DNA from: Hansfordia pulvinata
Lineage: Eukaryota; Ascomycota; Sordariomycetes; Xylariales
Reading direction: 5' to 3'
Length of the DNA: 64,000 bases
NCBI GenBank assembly: GCA_006538405.1
Contig: BJKQ01000010.1
Coordinates: 496,001 to 560,000 of the forward strand
Made by a program: the position numbers and the translations under genes. Of this stretch, positions 35,326 to 47,490 are shown piece after piece (position 1 is the stretch's first letter; each line of letters starts with the position of its first letter). The notes beneath the pieces are model-generated. The model saw only the letters and a program-made list of their open reading frames with translations, ran no database searches and was not told where the DNA came from.

Positions 35326-35910
35326 GTTTGCGCTTGTTCGGTCTGTTTCGGTCGGTGTTGGGTGCGTCGCAAACCGTGGCAGCGTGAGATGGGGGGATGC
35401 AGGGTGGTGATGAGGGGGGTTGCGTAGTGACGATGGCAGCTAGTAGGTGGCGTGGGGACGTATCGCCTAAGCACCTACCCAATCCGTGGGAGCTCTGGTG
35501 GGCTGTACTGACGCGGCTGGCAGCCTGATCCGGCTGCACAAGATGAGCACGGGGGATGCCGTGTGCATAAAAGCGTCTGCATAAAACCATCTCCTCCAAT
35601 CTCAAGTGCAGTACATGTACTTCGTCATGTACCTTTTGCGGTACATCGGCAATGTACTCAGTGCTCTCGCCAGTTGGCAGCGCCTGCTCAGTGGGGCGTC
35701 CCTCCACCAATGTGGCAGCCGGAATTGCTAACGCCGGGAAATCCAACGAGGCAAACCAATGGGACGCCGTCAATTGAAGCCGCCCGCAGCCGACACGACC
35801 TTCCACCACCACGTCGTCGCCTCGTCCACGCCCTCGCCCACGTCGCTCCGCCCACGTCGTCGCCCTCCTGCATGCGCCGACAAAGCTGAGCCTCCTGCCA
35901 GCTCGTCACT
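35326..35910. other. Divergent promoter region Rpn9 / complex I 40 kDa
   Basis: This 585-bp shared upstream region lies between two divergent housekeeping genes. No named motif was recognised with confidence. Confidence 0.5.
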
Positions 35911-37340
35911 ATGGCCTCTCTCCACTCCACCATGCCGGCCATGCGCGCCGGCAAGAAGCTGGCCTCGCCCAGCCTGAACCAGGTCCGCCGCCTCCAGGAC
36001 GTCGCCATTACCCGTACCGGCAAGCCCATCGTGCGTGTCCAGGGTGGAAGGTAAGCTCGAGACCTCGTGTGTGCCGTTGGGATTCGTAAGCTAACTTGGT
36101 CTTCTCCAGGTCCGCCCTCGGAGGTATGACACGATGCCCCTAAGCTCGTCCCGGTCCCGCATATTGACATCCCGCCAGGACACACTGCCACCGTCTTCGG
36201 CGCCACTGGCCAGCTTGGAAGATACATTGTCAACCGCCTGGGTATGTCTATCGATTTTGCCAACCTTGACCCGGCTGCGCGCGTCCCCCCGTCGCCGTCA
36301 CGACCGCTGACACAAAATAGCTCGCCAGGGTTGCCAGGTCGTCATCCCCTACCGCGAGGAGATGGCCAAGCGCCATCTCAAGGTCACCGGTGACCTGGGC
36401 CGCGTCCACTTCCTCGAGTACGACCTCTACAACACCGAGTCCATCGAGGCCAGCGTCCGCCACTCCGACGTCGTCTACAACCTGGTTGGCCGCAACTACC
36501 CCACCAAGAACTACTCGCTCGAGGACGTCCACGTCGAGGGAACCGAGCGCATTGCCGAGGCCGTTGCCAAGTACGATGTCGACCGCTTTATCCACGTCTC
36601 CTCCCACAACGCCGACCCCAACTCGCCCTCGTCTTTCTTCGCCACCAAGGGTCGTGGTGAGCAGGTCGCTCGCTCCATCTTCCCCGAGACCACCATCGTC
36701 CGCCCCGCGCCCATGTTCGGCTTCGAGGACAACCTGCTCATCAAGCTGGCTGGTGTCACCAACCTCTTCACCTCGAACTACATGCAGGAGCGCTACTGGC
36801 CCGTTCACGTCAGTGCCCCGTGTCCCCGCTCCCCTCCCCACTGCTGACCCGAACACAGTCCATCGACGTGGGCCACGCTCTCGAGCTGATGCTCTACGAT
36901 GACTCCACTGCCGGTCAGACGTACGAGCTGTTCGGCCCCAAGGAGTACTCGACGGCCGAGATTGCCGAGATGGTCGACCGCGAAATCTACAACAAGCGGA
37001 GGCATATCAACGTGCCCCCGCAGATCCTCAAGCCTGTGGCCGCTCTGCTCAACAAGCTTCTGTGGTGGCCCATCATGTCTGCCGAGAACATTGAGCGCGA
37101 GTTCATCAACCAGAAGATTGACGAGACGGCCAAGACGTTTGCCGACTTGGGAATCAAGCCCGGCGACATCAGCAACTACACATACCACTACCTGGTAGGT
37201 CTCCCGCCCAGTCACTTGTGCGTGTCGCTAACCCCCTGCAGCAAGGATACCGGAGTTCGGCCTACTACGACCTGCCCCCGGCCACGGAGAAGGAGAAGAG
37301 AGAAGACAGGAAGTACATCCACGTCACCGATGAGTTATAG
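35911..37340 (+). CDS. nuo40: NADH:ubiquinone oxidoreductase 40 kDa subunit (NDUFA9 type)
   Basis: There are six exons: 35911-36050, 36110-36123 (a 14-nt microexon), 36179-36241, 36321-36808, 36859-37194 and 37242-37340. They give exactly 380 codons (379 residues). It is an accessory subunit of mitochondrial complex I with an atypical short-chain dehydrogenase fold that binds NADPH. A basic N-terminal presequence precedes the nucleotide motif TVFGATGQLGRYI. VVYNLVGRNYPTKNY, FIHVSSHNADPNSPS and KGRGEQVAR follow, all typical of the family. The microexon is required to keep the frame between presequence and the Rossmann motif. Introns are short with GTAAGC, GTATG, GTCAGT and GTAGGT donors. Confidence 0.95.
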
Positions 37341-38746
37341 ACTCGCGGCGATTTGAAGCACTCGGGACTGAAGACAAAACATTGTACATATACAGTAGAC
37401 AGACAATTTCCTTGCCTCAACCGGGTACTCGAGTGACGAGCTCCGGCTTTCGCGCCATCAGAGCTGGTGAATACGGACGAAAATTTCAATTTGTTGGGTG
37501 AGCTTACTGTCCCGCAGTCCGTTCGCACGACTGATCTATCGCGAGTGGCGGGGCCAACGGCTCCAGCGGGCAGCGCACAGATGAGGGGATTCTGATCATG
37601 CCATCCATACAGCCCAATTGAGGGTAACAGACATCAGCAAGGACAGCGTCGTAGCCACGATCAAGTCAGCCACAGAGGGTTTACACAACCCGTCAATGGT
37701 TACCTAAACTTATTGCTGTACGAGTAGGTATGTTGCTCATTCGGCTATTGCTGTCTGTGGCTTGTACCTGACAACGCTAGCCCTGGACGACGACATGGAA
37801 GTCCCTTTTAGCTTCACGCGGCATTGCTCGCAATGACTTTTACGGACGGCCCGGGTTCAGGTTCACCCGCCCCAGGCCACTGACACAAGCACGGTACATG
37901 TAGCGTGGGTGCACAGCCCCTGGTGACGTCCACTGTGTTCTTGGACGGGGCGCTTGGTCATCACCCGAGGCCGACGGCGCCGACTGCGATGCTTCGTGAG
38001 GGAGCCGGCCAGGTACCATTACTGGCTGCGAAATCGCTGTAGGTACAGATGCCCATCCGCCCGCCGAACCTGCACCAAACAAGAAGCCCTGTACCTGCAG
38101 CGTGCATTCAGCAAGTACAGCCCCGGAAGCTGCGCAATGCTGGTCCATCCGACCTCGACCTGCCTACATTATTACATGTACATCAACACCACGGTCCGCA
38201 TCTCATTGACAGCCCTTTCTTCTCCTGCCTACCTCTTCTCTTTCCCGCTTCTCCCTCCCTCCACCCCCTCTCCCCTTTCGTCGTCGAGGCCGCCATCCCA
38301 GGCAGCCCACGGTCCCTCTCCCGCCCGGCTTCTACTCCGCATCCTCACATGCGACGTACCCGCTTGCTCTGCCGCCGACCCTGCGCCCACGTCCCTTGCT
38401 CGCCCCGCGGCCGCTGCACCGCGCCGCCTTGGTCCCCGTCCGACGCCGAGGCCCTCTCCCGTCCTGCTGGGCCGCTCGCGCTCGCGCTCCTGCTCTGCCC
38501 GCCGCTCCCCGCCTCCCCGGCCCCATTGGGAAACCTTCTCGCCCCTTGTCGCCGGCCTCGTCTGTAAAGCAGCGCTCGCCGCCTGTCACGCGCGCGCCCC
38601 TGCGCAGCTCCAGCTTCGACGCCCTCGTCTACTTAGCTCTCGCGGTCGGCGCTTACGCCGTCTCGTGTGCCCTCTTCGCACCGTCGTCCCCGCCGCCACC
38701 GCCCGAGCCCACGCCGTCGCTCCCGCCCCCCGGCGATCTCGTCGAG
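37341..38746. other. Intergenic and 5' region of the Sec14-like gene
   Basis: About 1.4 kb. The right half (from 38396) is an open extension of the Sec14 frame without an ATG. It includes a hydrophobic stretch DALVYLALAVGAYAVSCALF near 38618-38680. The pyrimidine-rich DNA at 38210-38290 looks like a 5' UTR or promoter tract. No separate gene is supported. Confidence 0.5.
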
Positions 38747-40285
<1,539 letters not shown>

Positions 40286-40682
40286 ACAGATAGCATGACA
40301 ATGAAGAAATAGATCGCGTCCTGTGGACCCGAAGTGAATCGCACTGACCTTGGGCTGCGTAGTCGAGGCCCTCGGATGCTTGTTCGGTTATGTGAGGCTC
40401 ACTGTGCAATCATGGGAGCGGACAGGTCCAGAGCTGTCTCTGCAGGGTTGCGAATTGGTCCACTGGGCTAGGTGGAAGCGATGATTCGTGCTGTAGTCAT
40501 GGCGGACATTAATCACAATGAAAGGGCGGCCCCAAGCCAACATCCAGATCAGACAAGTCCCGCGGTATTCCGATGCGGTCACAAGGAGCGGGTTTCCTAT
40601 CGGGCCCGGCGGCGTGGATGTAAGACATTCTTAACCGTTATTCCACTACTCCTATTTTGGGGTCAAAATACCGTGACTCCAT
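40286..40682. other. Convergent 3' spacer
   Basis: 397 bp between convergent Sec14-like and HIT genes. No gene is seen. Confidence 0.5.
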
Positions 40683-41784
40683 CTACATCTTGGACTTGAT
40701 GTCCTCGCCGAGCTTCTTGAGCGCGTCCATGTCGACCTTCTGCTGCGGCCAGCCGACGACGAGGCCCTCGTCTTTCGTGGGCTTGGGGATCTGTCAAGAC
40801 AATGCGAGGTGAGTACGTGACAAAAAGAAATTTAGAAAGAATCGAATGCTCCTCAGATTGTGGTGGGACAGAGGGAAGATGGGGAGGGCTTCCTTACCAT
40901 GTGGAAGTGGACGTGGTCGACCTCCTGGTGCGCGAGGCGACCGTTGTTCTGCAGGACGTTGAACTCGCCGGCGCCGGTGGCCACGGCGAGCTTCTTGGCC
41001 ACGGGCTGAAAGGGCGGCGTCAGTATGGGCAGGTTTTGGGAGAACGGGGAAAGAGGAGGGGAAGGGGGGGGGCTGTTTCTTACCAGGAGCTCGGTCAGGT
41101 GCTCATCGGGGATGTCGACCAGCTTCTCGCCGTGGAACTTGGGATGACGAGCTGTGCCGGGGGGGGAGGAGGCGGCGTAGTTAGTAAAGTACGTGTTTCT
41201 TGTCGCCAAAGCTGAGGCGCCGCTCGGCCGGCTGTGGCCCGAGACGACAGTCCGGGACAAGGCGCAAAAGTGCGCCGGGGGCAGAGGTGACGTACAGCGT
41301 GGCCCTTGCTCAGAGGGTTGATGTCGAGGAAGGCCAGGGTCTTGTCGCTCTCGAAGAGCTTGAAGGAGGGGATGTCACCTGCGGCACGACGCGGCGCTCG
41401 CGTGTTAGCCTGGACGGGGCGGCCCGGGGGTATCCATAGCACACTTCCTGGGATGCAGGCAATATGGGGGGGGGGAATGATCTGAGAGCGCTGCTGCCCG
41501 TTTCCGGGGCCTGAGAACCCTTGCGGCCATTCGACGGCCTCTCCACTGCCGCGGCCGATTCGGAAGGCAAGCGGCAGCACGCGGGAGGGCAGTGTGCGTA
41601 TAGTCCATAGACCATGGATGCCAGCTGCGCAGCGCACGGTGCGTCGAGGCGTACGTTGTCGCTCGTGCGCCGCTGTGTCTGCCGGCCGGGTGGGAAGAGG
41701 GGCGCGAAGGGGGGGGGGGGGGGGAAGCCGTCACTCACCCTTGATGATCTTGCAGAAGATGCAGGAAGCCGCCTTGGAAGCCAT
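40683..41784 (-). CDS. HNT1: HIT-family nucleotide hydrolase (Hnt1/HINT type), one frame break
   Basis: There are five exons: 41784-41739, 41378-41296, 41151-41084, 41005-40898 and 40790-40683. The product is a histidine-triad phosphoramidase acting on AMP-lysine type substrates, of about 137 residues. The zinc/substrate N-terminus CIFCKIIKGDIPSFKL, the FLDINPLSKGHA segment and the catalytic HVHFHM (HxHxH) are all present. In exon 3 the family sequence LVIPKFHGEKL is split over two frames: LVIP in one, KFHGEKLVDIPDEHLTELL in the next. A CCC at 41141-41143 should be four C for an open frame. Adding one C gives exactly 138 codons. The first intron (41379-41738) is long and contains G10 and G16 runs. 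Splice sites at all other borders keep phase. Confidence 0.88.
41709..41724. repeat. Poly-G tract, 16 nt, inside intron 1 of the HIT gene
   Basis: An uninterrupted G run. A second run of 10 G lies at 41466-41475 in the same intron. Confidence 0.9.
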
Positions 41785-42760
41785 GGTGGGCGATGGTCTG
41801 TCTTATCTTGGTTCCTACCGTTGCGGCGAGACTGTTCCGGCTGCGCTGAGGCGGTTAAGCTGGCGATGGTGGCGGCCAGGTTGGTGGAGGTTTGACGTCG
41901 TCGGCGCGTACGAGCCACTCTCGTCTGGCCCCAGCCACGGCTGCCGATAAAGCTCCGGCGGCTAGCAGTCGGCCCATCCCGCCCGAGCGAGTCGCCCAGG
42001 GCAGCTGCGAGGGGTTCGTTCCCAATCGGGTGAGCTGTCGGGGCAGGCGCACAGGCCAGTACGGCTTGTACCAGGGCCACCTGAGTTTAGCCGGCTGCGT
42101 TCCGTAGTATATGTACTGTAATATTAGCTTGGAAACCTTGGAGTGGGATCTTCTATCGAACTCGCCTCTTGCCTTTTACCAGATGCGACCGTGGAACGAC
42201 CCAAGAAACTCCATTCCCTCAATCTTTGGAAACCCTACTGGAGCACCCAGATTCAACCGCTTTCTTTTTGCCGGTTTTTCCCACCCCGACACCACCCGCA
42301 AATTGATGCCCTGCTCACCCGCATCACAATGATGCCCTTTTCGGGGTGTCGCATTTTTGGTGCCGTCGCTGCAGTCGCTGCAAGGTTTGCCTGCATCTGC
42401 GTGCGCATCGACCGGGTGCCTGACGTCGCCATTTCTCACTTCTAGATACCTACCTGTTGAGAAACACGATGGGTCAGTCAGCCTGACGACGCTATTTATC
42501 TAGGACTATAAAGACAACATGTCCGTATTACAGGTTCGCAGTCATTCGAATCGTGCATGCCAAAGTTGGCCGTTTACGCAGAGCACGCCCCATCACCATT
42601 CGGACCATGCACTGAAGGCTGAGCCTGCCAATTTCGTCATCGCCCTGAGGCCCATATATTCTTGAATTTTTTGTATAATTGCTACGTGGACATAGGATAT
42701 CATTACAGTCAGGTCGTCAGGTATTGATCATCCGGTCTACGAGAACTTCACAGCCACGCC
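41785..42760. other. Intergenic, no gene seen
   Basis: About 1 kb between the HIT gene start and the Gaa1 stop. The middle (42110-42700) is less GC-rich. No gene is supported. Confidence 0.5.
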
Positions 42761-44699
42761 TCACCCTTCGACCCGGCCAAGCGCCACCACGCTGCCGACT
42801 AACCACGCAGGCCACCAGATGCACCACACCACAAACGGAGTGTAGAGCCCCCATACGTTCCAGCCAAAGGCGGCGTCGTGTAGCAGGGTCCCGAGGCCCC
42901 GGTAAGCAACCTGCAGCATGTTCTCCTCCGCGCCACCATAGCCACGGGTCATAACCCCCAGCATCAAGCCGCCTGCCAGGATCACCGTGGTGGGAGACAG
43001 CAGATGGAGCAGACCCGAGAACGCCGCCTTGCGGATGGGCCAGGTGTCGCGCGTAGAAGACGACGAGTACGGGGCGGCGAAGCTGAGAGGGGCTGCCAGC
43101 AACCCAATCAGGAACGCAAGGCTGAAGTTGAGGGTCGCCAGCGCAGACAGAAACATGCCGAGCAGCAGAAGGAGAACGAGCTGAGCAGACGGTAGTGCTG
43201 AGTGGTCGCCTTGGTCATGAGGATGCGCGAAAGATCGTGGGGTAAGCGGGTGTTGACCACCGCGAAGCCGACAAACGTGGGGGCGAGCACCTGAAGTCAA
43301 TGTTAGCAACAGGCACTTCTCTTCTGGGTGTCGATCTGATATCAGCGAAACCTTGGCAGCGGAACTTACACTCGACGGAACGTGGTTGAAGAGGAAAAGG
43401 GGCACGGTGCCGAGGAGCTGGGCACTGGCGACCATGGCAATGGGACGGAAGACATCCCGCTCAGGAGGGCTCTTGGCATCCTTCTTGTCGGCGTCCTTCT
43501 TGCTGTCTTTGTCCTCCCGCTCTTCTTGGCAGCTCTTGACCCACAGCGAGATGGCCATGATGGTGAAGCTGGCGGCGATGAGCATGGCGCTGGGCAGGTA
43601 GGTGCCGATGCTGACGAAGCGGTCGCGGTGCATGAGCAGGTAGAAGAAGAAACTTTGGTGCAGCTTCTCCAGGAGGTTGTTCAATGAGCGGAACCCGCCC
43701 TCGACAACGCGCCCGAGACCCATCTCGTCGTGCCAGCCGTTGCCAACGGGCCGCAAGGTGACGGCATCGACGTGGTAGGGGATGAAGCTGCTGTGGGGAC
43801 CAACGCTGTGGCCGAGGCCTTGGTTGACCATACCGCGGAGCATGGTGCGCAGGCGATCCGGATATTGGCCCGAGGGGTGCCACAGGCGCTGCAGGAAGCA
43901 AGGCTGGCCCTGGTTGGCGGCGATGTGGATCAGCGAGTTGATCAGGTCGAGATTCGGAAGCTGGCCGTTGACGCCGTCGTAGACAATGTGCAGGGCCTCG
44001 AAGCGCTCGGGCTGGGTGTCGGGAAAGTCGAGGGCGACGGCCCCCTGCAGGGCTCCCGACTTGAGGGGCAAGCTCGAGACACGGCGAGAGTCGTGGGCAT
44101 CGTGGTAGGCGTCCACCCAAGCTTGTATGCCGGTGCGCGCGTCGGGGGCAGGACGAGGATGATGTCCTTGGACCAGAGGGACCAGCGGCGGAAATAGCGG
44201 GCGAGAGACAGCGACAGGGCAACGGCATGGCGGTTGAAGTGGCCGTCCACGTTGCGCCAGGGCGCGACGAGGACAATGGCCTCGGTGGCATCGCCGCGGG
44301 GGCCTGGAGGATGGCGTAGAGGTTCTGGCCCGAGTGCTCCTCGCCGGTCGACGTGTAGGTGTAGTTCTGGCGGGCGGTCTTGAGGCCGATGGACTTGAGG
44401 ATGGGCTCGAGGTGGTCGTTCACGCTGAGGTTGTCGGCGTAGTGCAGGGTGTCGACCTCGTGGCGGTAGGCGCGCAGGACGTGCTGGTCGGAGCCGCCAA
44501 AGTACGAGTGAACCTGGGCGGGCAGCAGGGCGTTTTCGGAGATGTAGGTGCGGCGGGCGTTCGAGTCGAGGGGCAGCATGAAAAGCCAGACCACGCCAAC
44601 CACGACACACAGAAGCGAGATGAGCGGCGGCAGCTTCTGGAGACGAGGGTCGCGGCGATCACGGCCCATCGACAGCGCCGCCGAGATGAGACCAGGCAT
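42761..44699 (-). CDS. GAA1: GPI transamidase subunit Gaa1, three frame breaks
   Basis: Exons are 44699-43370 and 43290-42761, with a 79-nt intron. This ER membrane subunit of the complex attaches GPI anchors to proteins. An N-terminal cytosolic segment and first helix (LISLLCVVVGVVWLFMLPL) are followed by the large lumenal M28-peptidase-like domain (TYISENALLPAQVHSYFGG, then VLVAPWRNVDGHFN, then GVNGQLPNLDLIN), then multiple helices near the C-terminus (LLLLLGMFLSALATLNFSLAFLIG is one). The frame is broken three times: at the G5 run 44298-44302, at the G5 run 44144-44148 and near 43175-43195. One added base at each gives 1863 nt, exactly 621 codons, with every segment family-like. Isolated frames here would look like three unrelated proteins. 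I treat them as one gene. Confidence 0.88.
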
Positions 44700-46183
44700 G
44701 GTGGGAGGCGGGACGTCGTGTTGCCTCGGGGTTGGGGAGCGGTGCGAGACGCGGCCGGCCTCGCGGGAGAACCCTCGCGAGTGGGTTTGAGAGCGTGAGG
44801 GAGCCGACGACGCGGCGGCGTGTGTGTGGGAAAGAGTGGCGCTGGCGACAGGGGCCAGGGAAGGGACTGGTGGAGGAGAGGGCCGAGTCGAGATGGCTTC
44901 GCTCGTGGCGCGAAGCACTTTGACGTGTACGTTGCACCTCAGCTGGCGAGGAGGTACGAGAGCTCGCCAGGGCAGCTGCGTTGCGCGGAACGGCGCGCGG
45001 GCGCAGGGTTCCAGGGCTACTTCCCCAGATTCAGGGCCGCCCAAGTTCGGGTTAGCTCAGGGGGGTTTAGATGCCTGTGGCTACCACCTGCGAGTGTGCC
45101 CCGCCCCACTGTAGATACCTGCCACGTCGGGCACAAGCAGCGACCTTCTATACTCCTGTCGTCGGCGGACAGTGAGGCTTCACGCAAGTGTAGGTATGTG
45201 GCAGCTTTCTGTATCATAGTCAGCCGCTTATATATATGAAGCCAGGCACGGAACATGCTATTTACCGCTCAGGTCCGCATTGACAAGCTCAACTGGTCAG
45301 GCTCCCAAAGTATTGTCCATCGCAATACTGATGCTTAACTATGCGATGGCTGTAATACACCTGGGGCCGTGATGGTCTGCTCGTATGCGCATGCTGCTTA
45401 TTGTGAGCTGCCGGCACTTTCAACAATCAACATGCCGGATGAAGGGCTGCGAAGAGCCCGCTCCTATATCCAGTTGTCATGAGGGCCAATATGAGTAATG
45501 CCTACCGTGACGGACCGCCTGTAGATATTTGTGCGCTATGCAGACTTACAGCTTCTAGGGATTGTCCATGGCCGGACAGGGCACTGATACCGTTGCTTTT
45601 CGAGTGATTGCGGCCAGGATGCCCTGTCGAGGTCACCGTGGAGGTATTCGGCAATAGCAGGTGTCGAGGCACTGTCGTCATATTTGTGCCGAGTCATTAT
45701 TGCCTTACAGTGTGAGCTCGGTGCGAGCGACTTTTAGCTCAGGTAGGTGTGCGTGCCCGGAACGGGCCTCGCCTGACAAAATACGACCAGCAGCATGAAG
45801 CAAGGCCACGACCAGGCGCATGCGAAAGAGGTTCGTTCCACGGATCCACGGCTTGCTATCTTGCGATCGTTGGTCACCCATCCTCGCCGTCTTTTGGGAG
45901 AGGCGCCGAATAGTCCCGTGTCTGAAGCTGAATGCGAGTAGAGTCCACAAGTCAGGAAAGCAAGCGCGGCGTCAAGCCATACCTGTCTGGTTGAGTCCGC
46001 CCCTTGGCCAAGACGAAAATGCTCGAGTCGCTATATACAAAACCCCTTCCCTTGCGCGTCCCTCCCAGCCACTGTCTGCACAAATGGCCGCCCTTGTGCT
46101 TCCCTGTTACGCCAATAGCCGTTTCCCGAAAACGAATAGCCGACCTGAGAGGCTCGTCTCGTGACATCGTACAATCAATCGCA
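44700..46183. other. Intergenic, no gene seen
   Basis: About 1.5 kb comprising the Gaa1 5' flank and the Mog1 3' flank. GC content falls right of 45100. Only short frames without motifs are present. Confidence 0.5.
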
Positions 46184-46903
46184 TCAGACCTCGCTGAAGA
46201 GATTCCAGTCCTTGACCTTGAAGGTCTCCCAGATGCGGGCGGCGTAGTCGACGGCGTCGCCGATGAGCTTGCCCTGGCGCCCCAGCTCCAGATCCACGTC
46301 CTCCTCGTTGTACTCGCCCTTGATGTGCGGCACGTTGATGGTGATGAGCATGTCGGTCTTCTCGTCCTCGAGCCGCACCAGCGTCAGGATGATGGCGGTG
46401 AAGTCGGGGCTGCTGCCCTCGCGCTTGTTGGGGTCGGGCTTGGGCGCTTGCGTGGCGATGAGTGTGTAGGCGGGGATGGATTCACTGGGGAGGGGCAAGG
46501 TCAGCGGCGATCTCCTACGGGGTTTTGGGGGCTTGTACGCACTCTAGACGGGAGAACTGGGTGGGCGTCGTGTTCCAGACCTTGACGCGATCTACGTCAT
46601 CGCCGACGAGCTCCTCGAGGTGGACCGTGAGGGCCTGGCCGTCGATGGCGGCGCGGCGGTCAATCTCCTCGCCGTCGTCGTCGGCGTCGTTGGCGTGGCG
46701 GGAGCTCTTGGCGTTGCTAGGGCCGCCGACGCGCTCGGTGACGTCGAAGATGATGCTGGTGAAGCCGTCCTTGTCGATGTAGACCTCCTGGTTGTCGGGG
46801 ACCTGGCGCAGCAGGCTGACGTCGGCAAAGTTGGCGGGCAGGTCGCAGACCATAGCCCGCCAAAGAGGGGCGTCGTCTTGTAGTTGGTGCCGGAGCTGGC
46901 CAT
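46184..46903 (-). CDS. MOG1: Ran-interacting protein Mog1, one frame break
   Basis: Exons are 46903-46543 and 46484-46184, with an intron from GTGCGT to CCCCAG. Mog1 binds Ran/Gsp1 and promotes nucleotide release, supporting nuclear protein import. The start MASSGTNYKTTPLFGG is followed, after one missing base at the C3 run 46856-46858, by AMVCDLPANFADVSLLRQVPDNQEVY. This is the hallmark Mog1 N-terminus (product name Mog1/PsbP-like fold). The second exon gives TLIATQ, then the conserved beta-rich end (FTAIILTLVRLEDEKTDMLI) and a helical tail. With one base restored the total is 663 nt, exactly 221 codons. No signal peptide is present. Confidence 0.88.
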
Positions 46904-47490
46904 GGTGAGGGGTGGTGCGCGATGGGCAGTCGTCGGGGTGCGGTGAGGAGCACAGCAAAAAGCCAGGCGCACAGATTTGAACGGATCAGGCGCAAGTTCG
47001 CGTTGGTGTTGGGAAGTTGCGACGTGCGAGGGACGGGGGAAGGAGCGGGCGCGCGGATGTGATACATGCACGGGCAGGAGCGACAAGCAACGCGGGCGTC
47101 ACTGGTCAGCGTCGGGCAGCAGCAGCAGCACCAGCAGCAGCAGCAGCAGCAGATGACCTGCAGTTCCGGCGCAGGTGCTGATCCCCCACTATGACGCTGC
47201 GGCGCTGTGGGGAACCTTTTTCTGGAAGCCTCGTTTTTTCGTGCAGGCCCTGTTCCCCGCCCAGTGTTCTGCCTCTGGTCGGTCCAACCAGCGCGCCTGT
47301 GTCCGGATTGAAACATCACAGGTGCTCACGTGCGCAATGCAAGAGACCCTGAAGATCATTGTGTCCAGTCGGTGCGAACACCGCCGTCATTGGCCCAGAT
47401 TGAAGTATTGGCGTCCTTAAGTGCCTACCTACATGTATCTACAGTTGCCACCAGAAATCAAAGTCTAAGAAGGGCGCGCACGCATCCCGC
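46904..47490. other. Intergenic, no gene seen
   Basis: This 587-bp spacer upstream of Mog1 and downstream of NAD synthetase includes a CAG-type trinucleotide repeat near 47117-47153. No gene is supported. Confidence 0.5.

Noticed and set aside
42761..44699. Reading Gaa1 as a pseudogene
   Set aside because: All domains are intact and the three breaks are single-base, two of them at G5 runs; the same error type occurs in several other essential genes, so consensus error is more likely.
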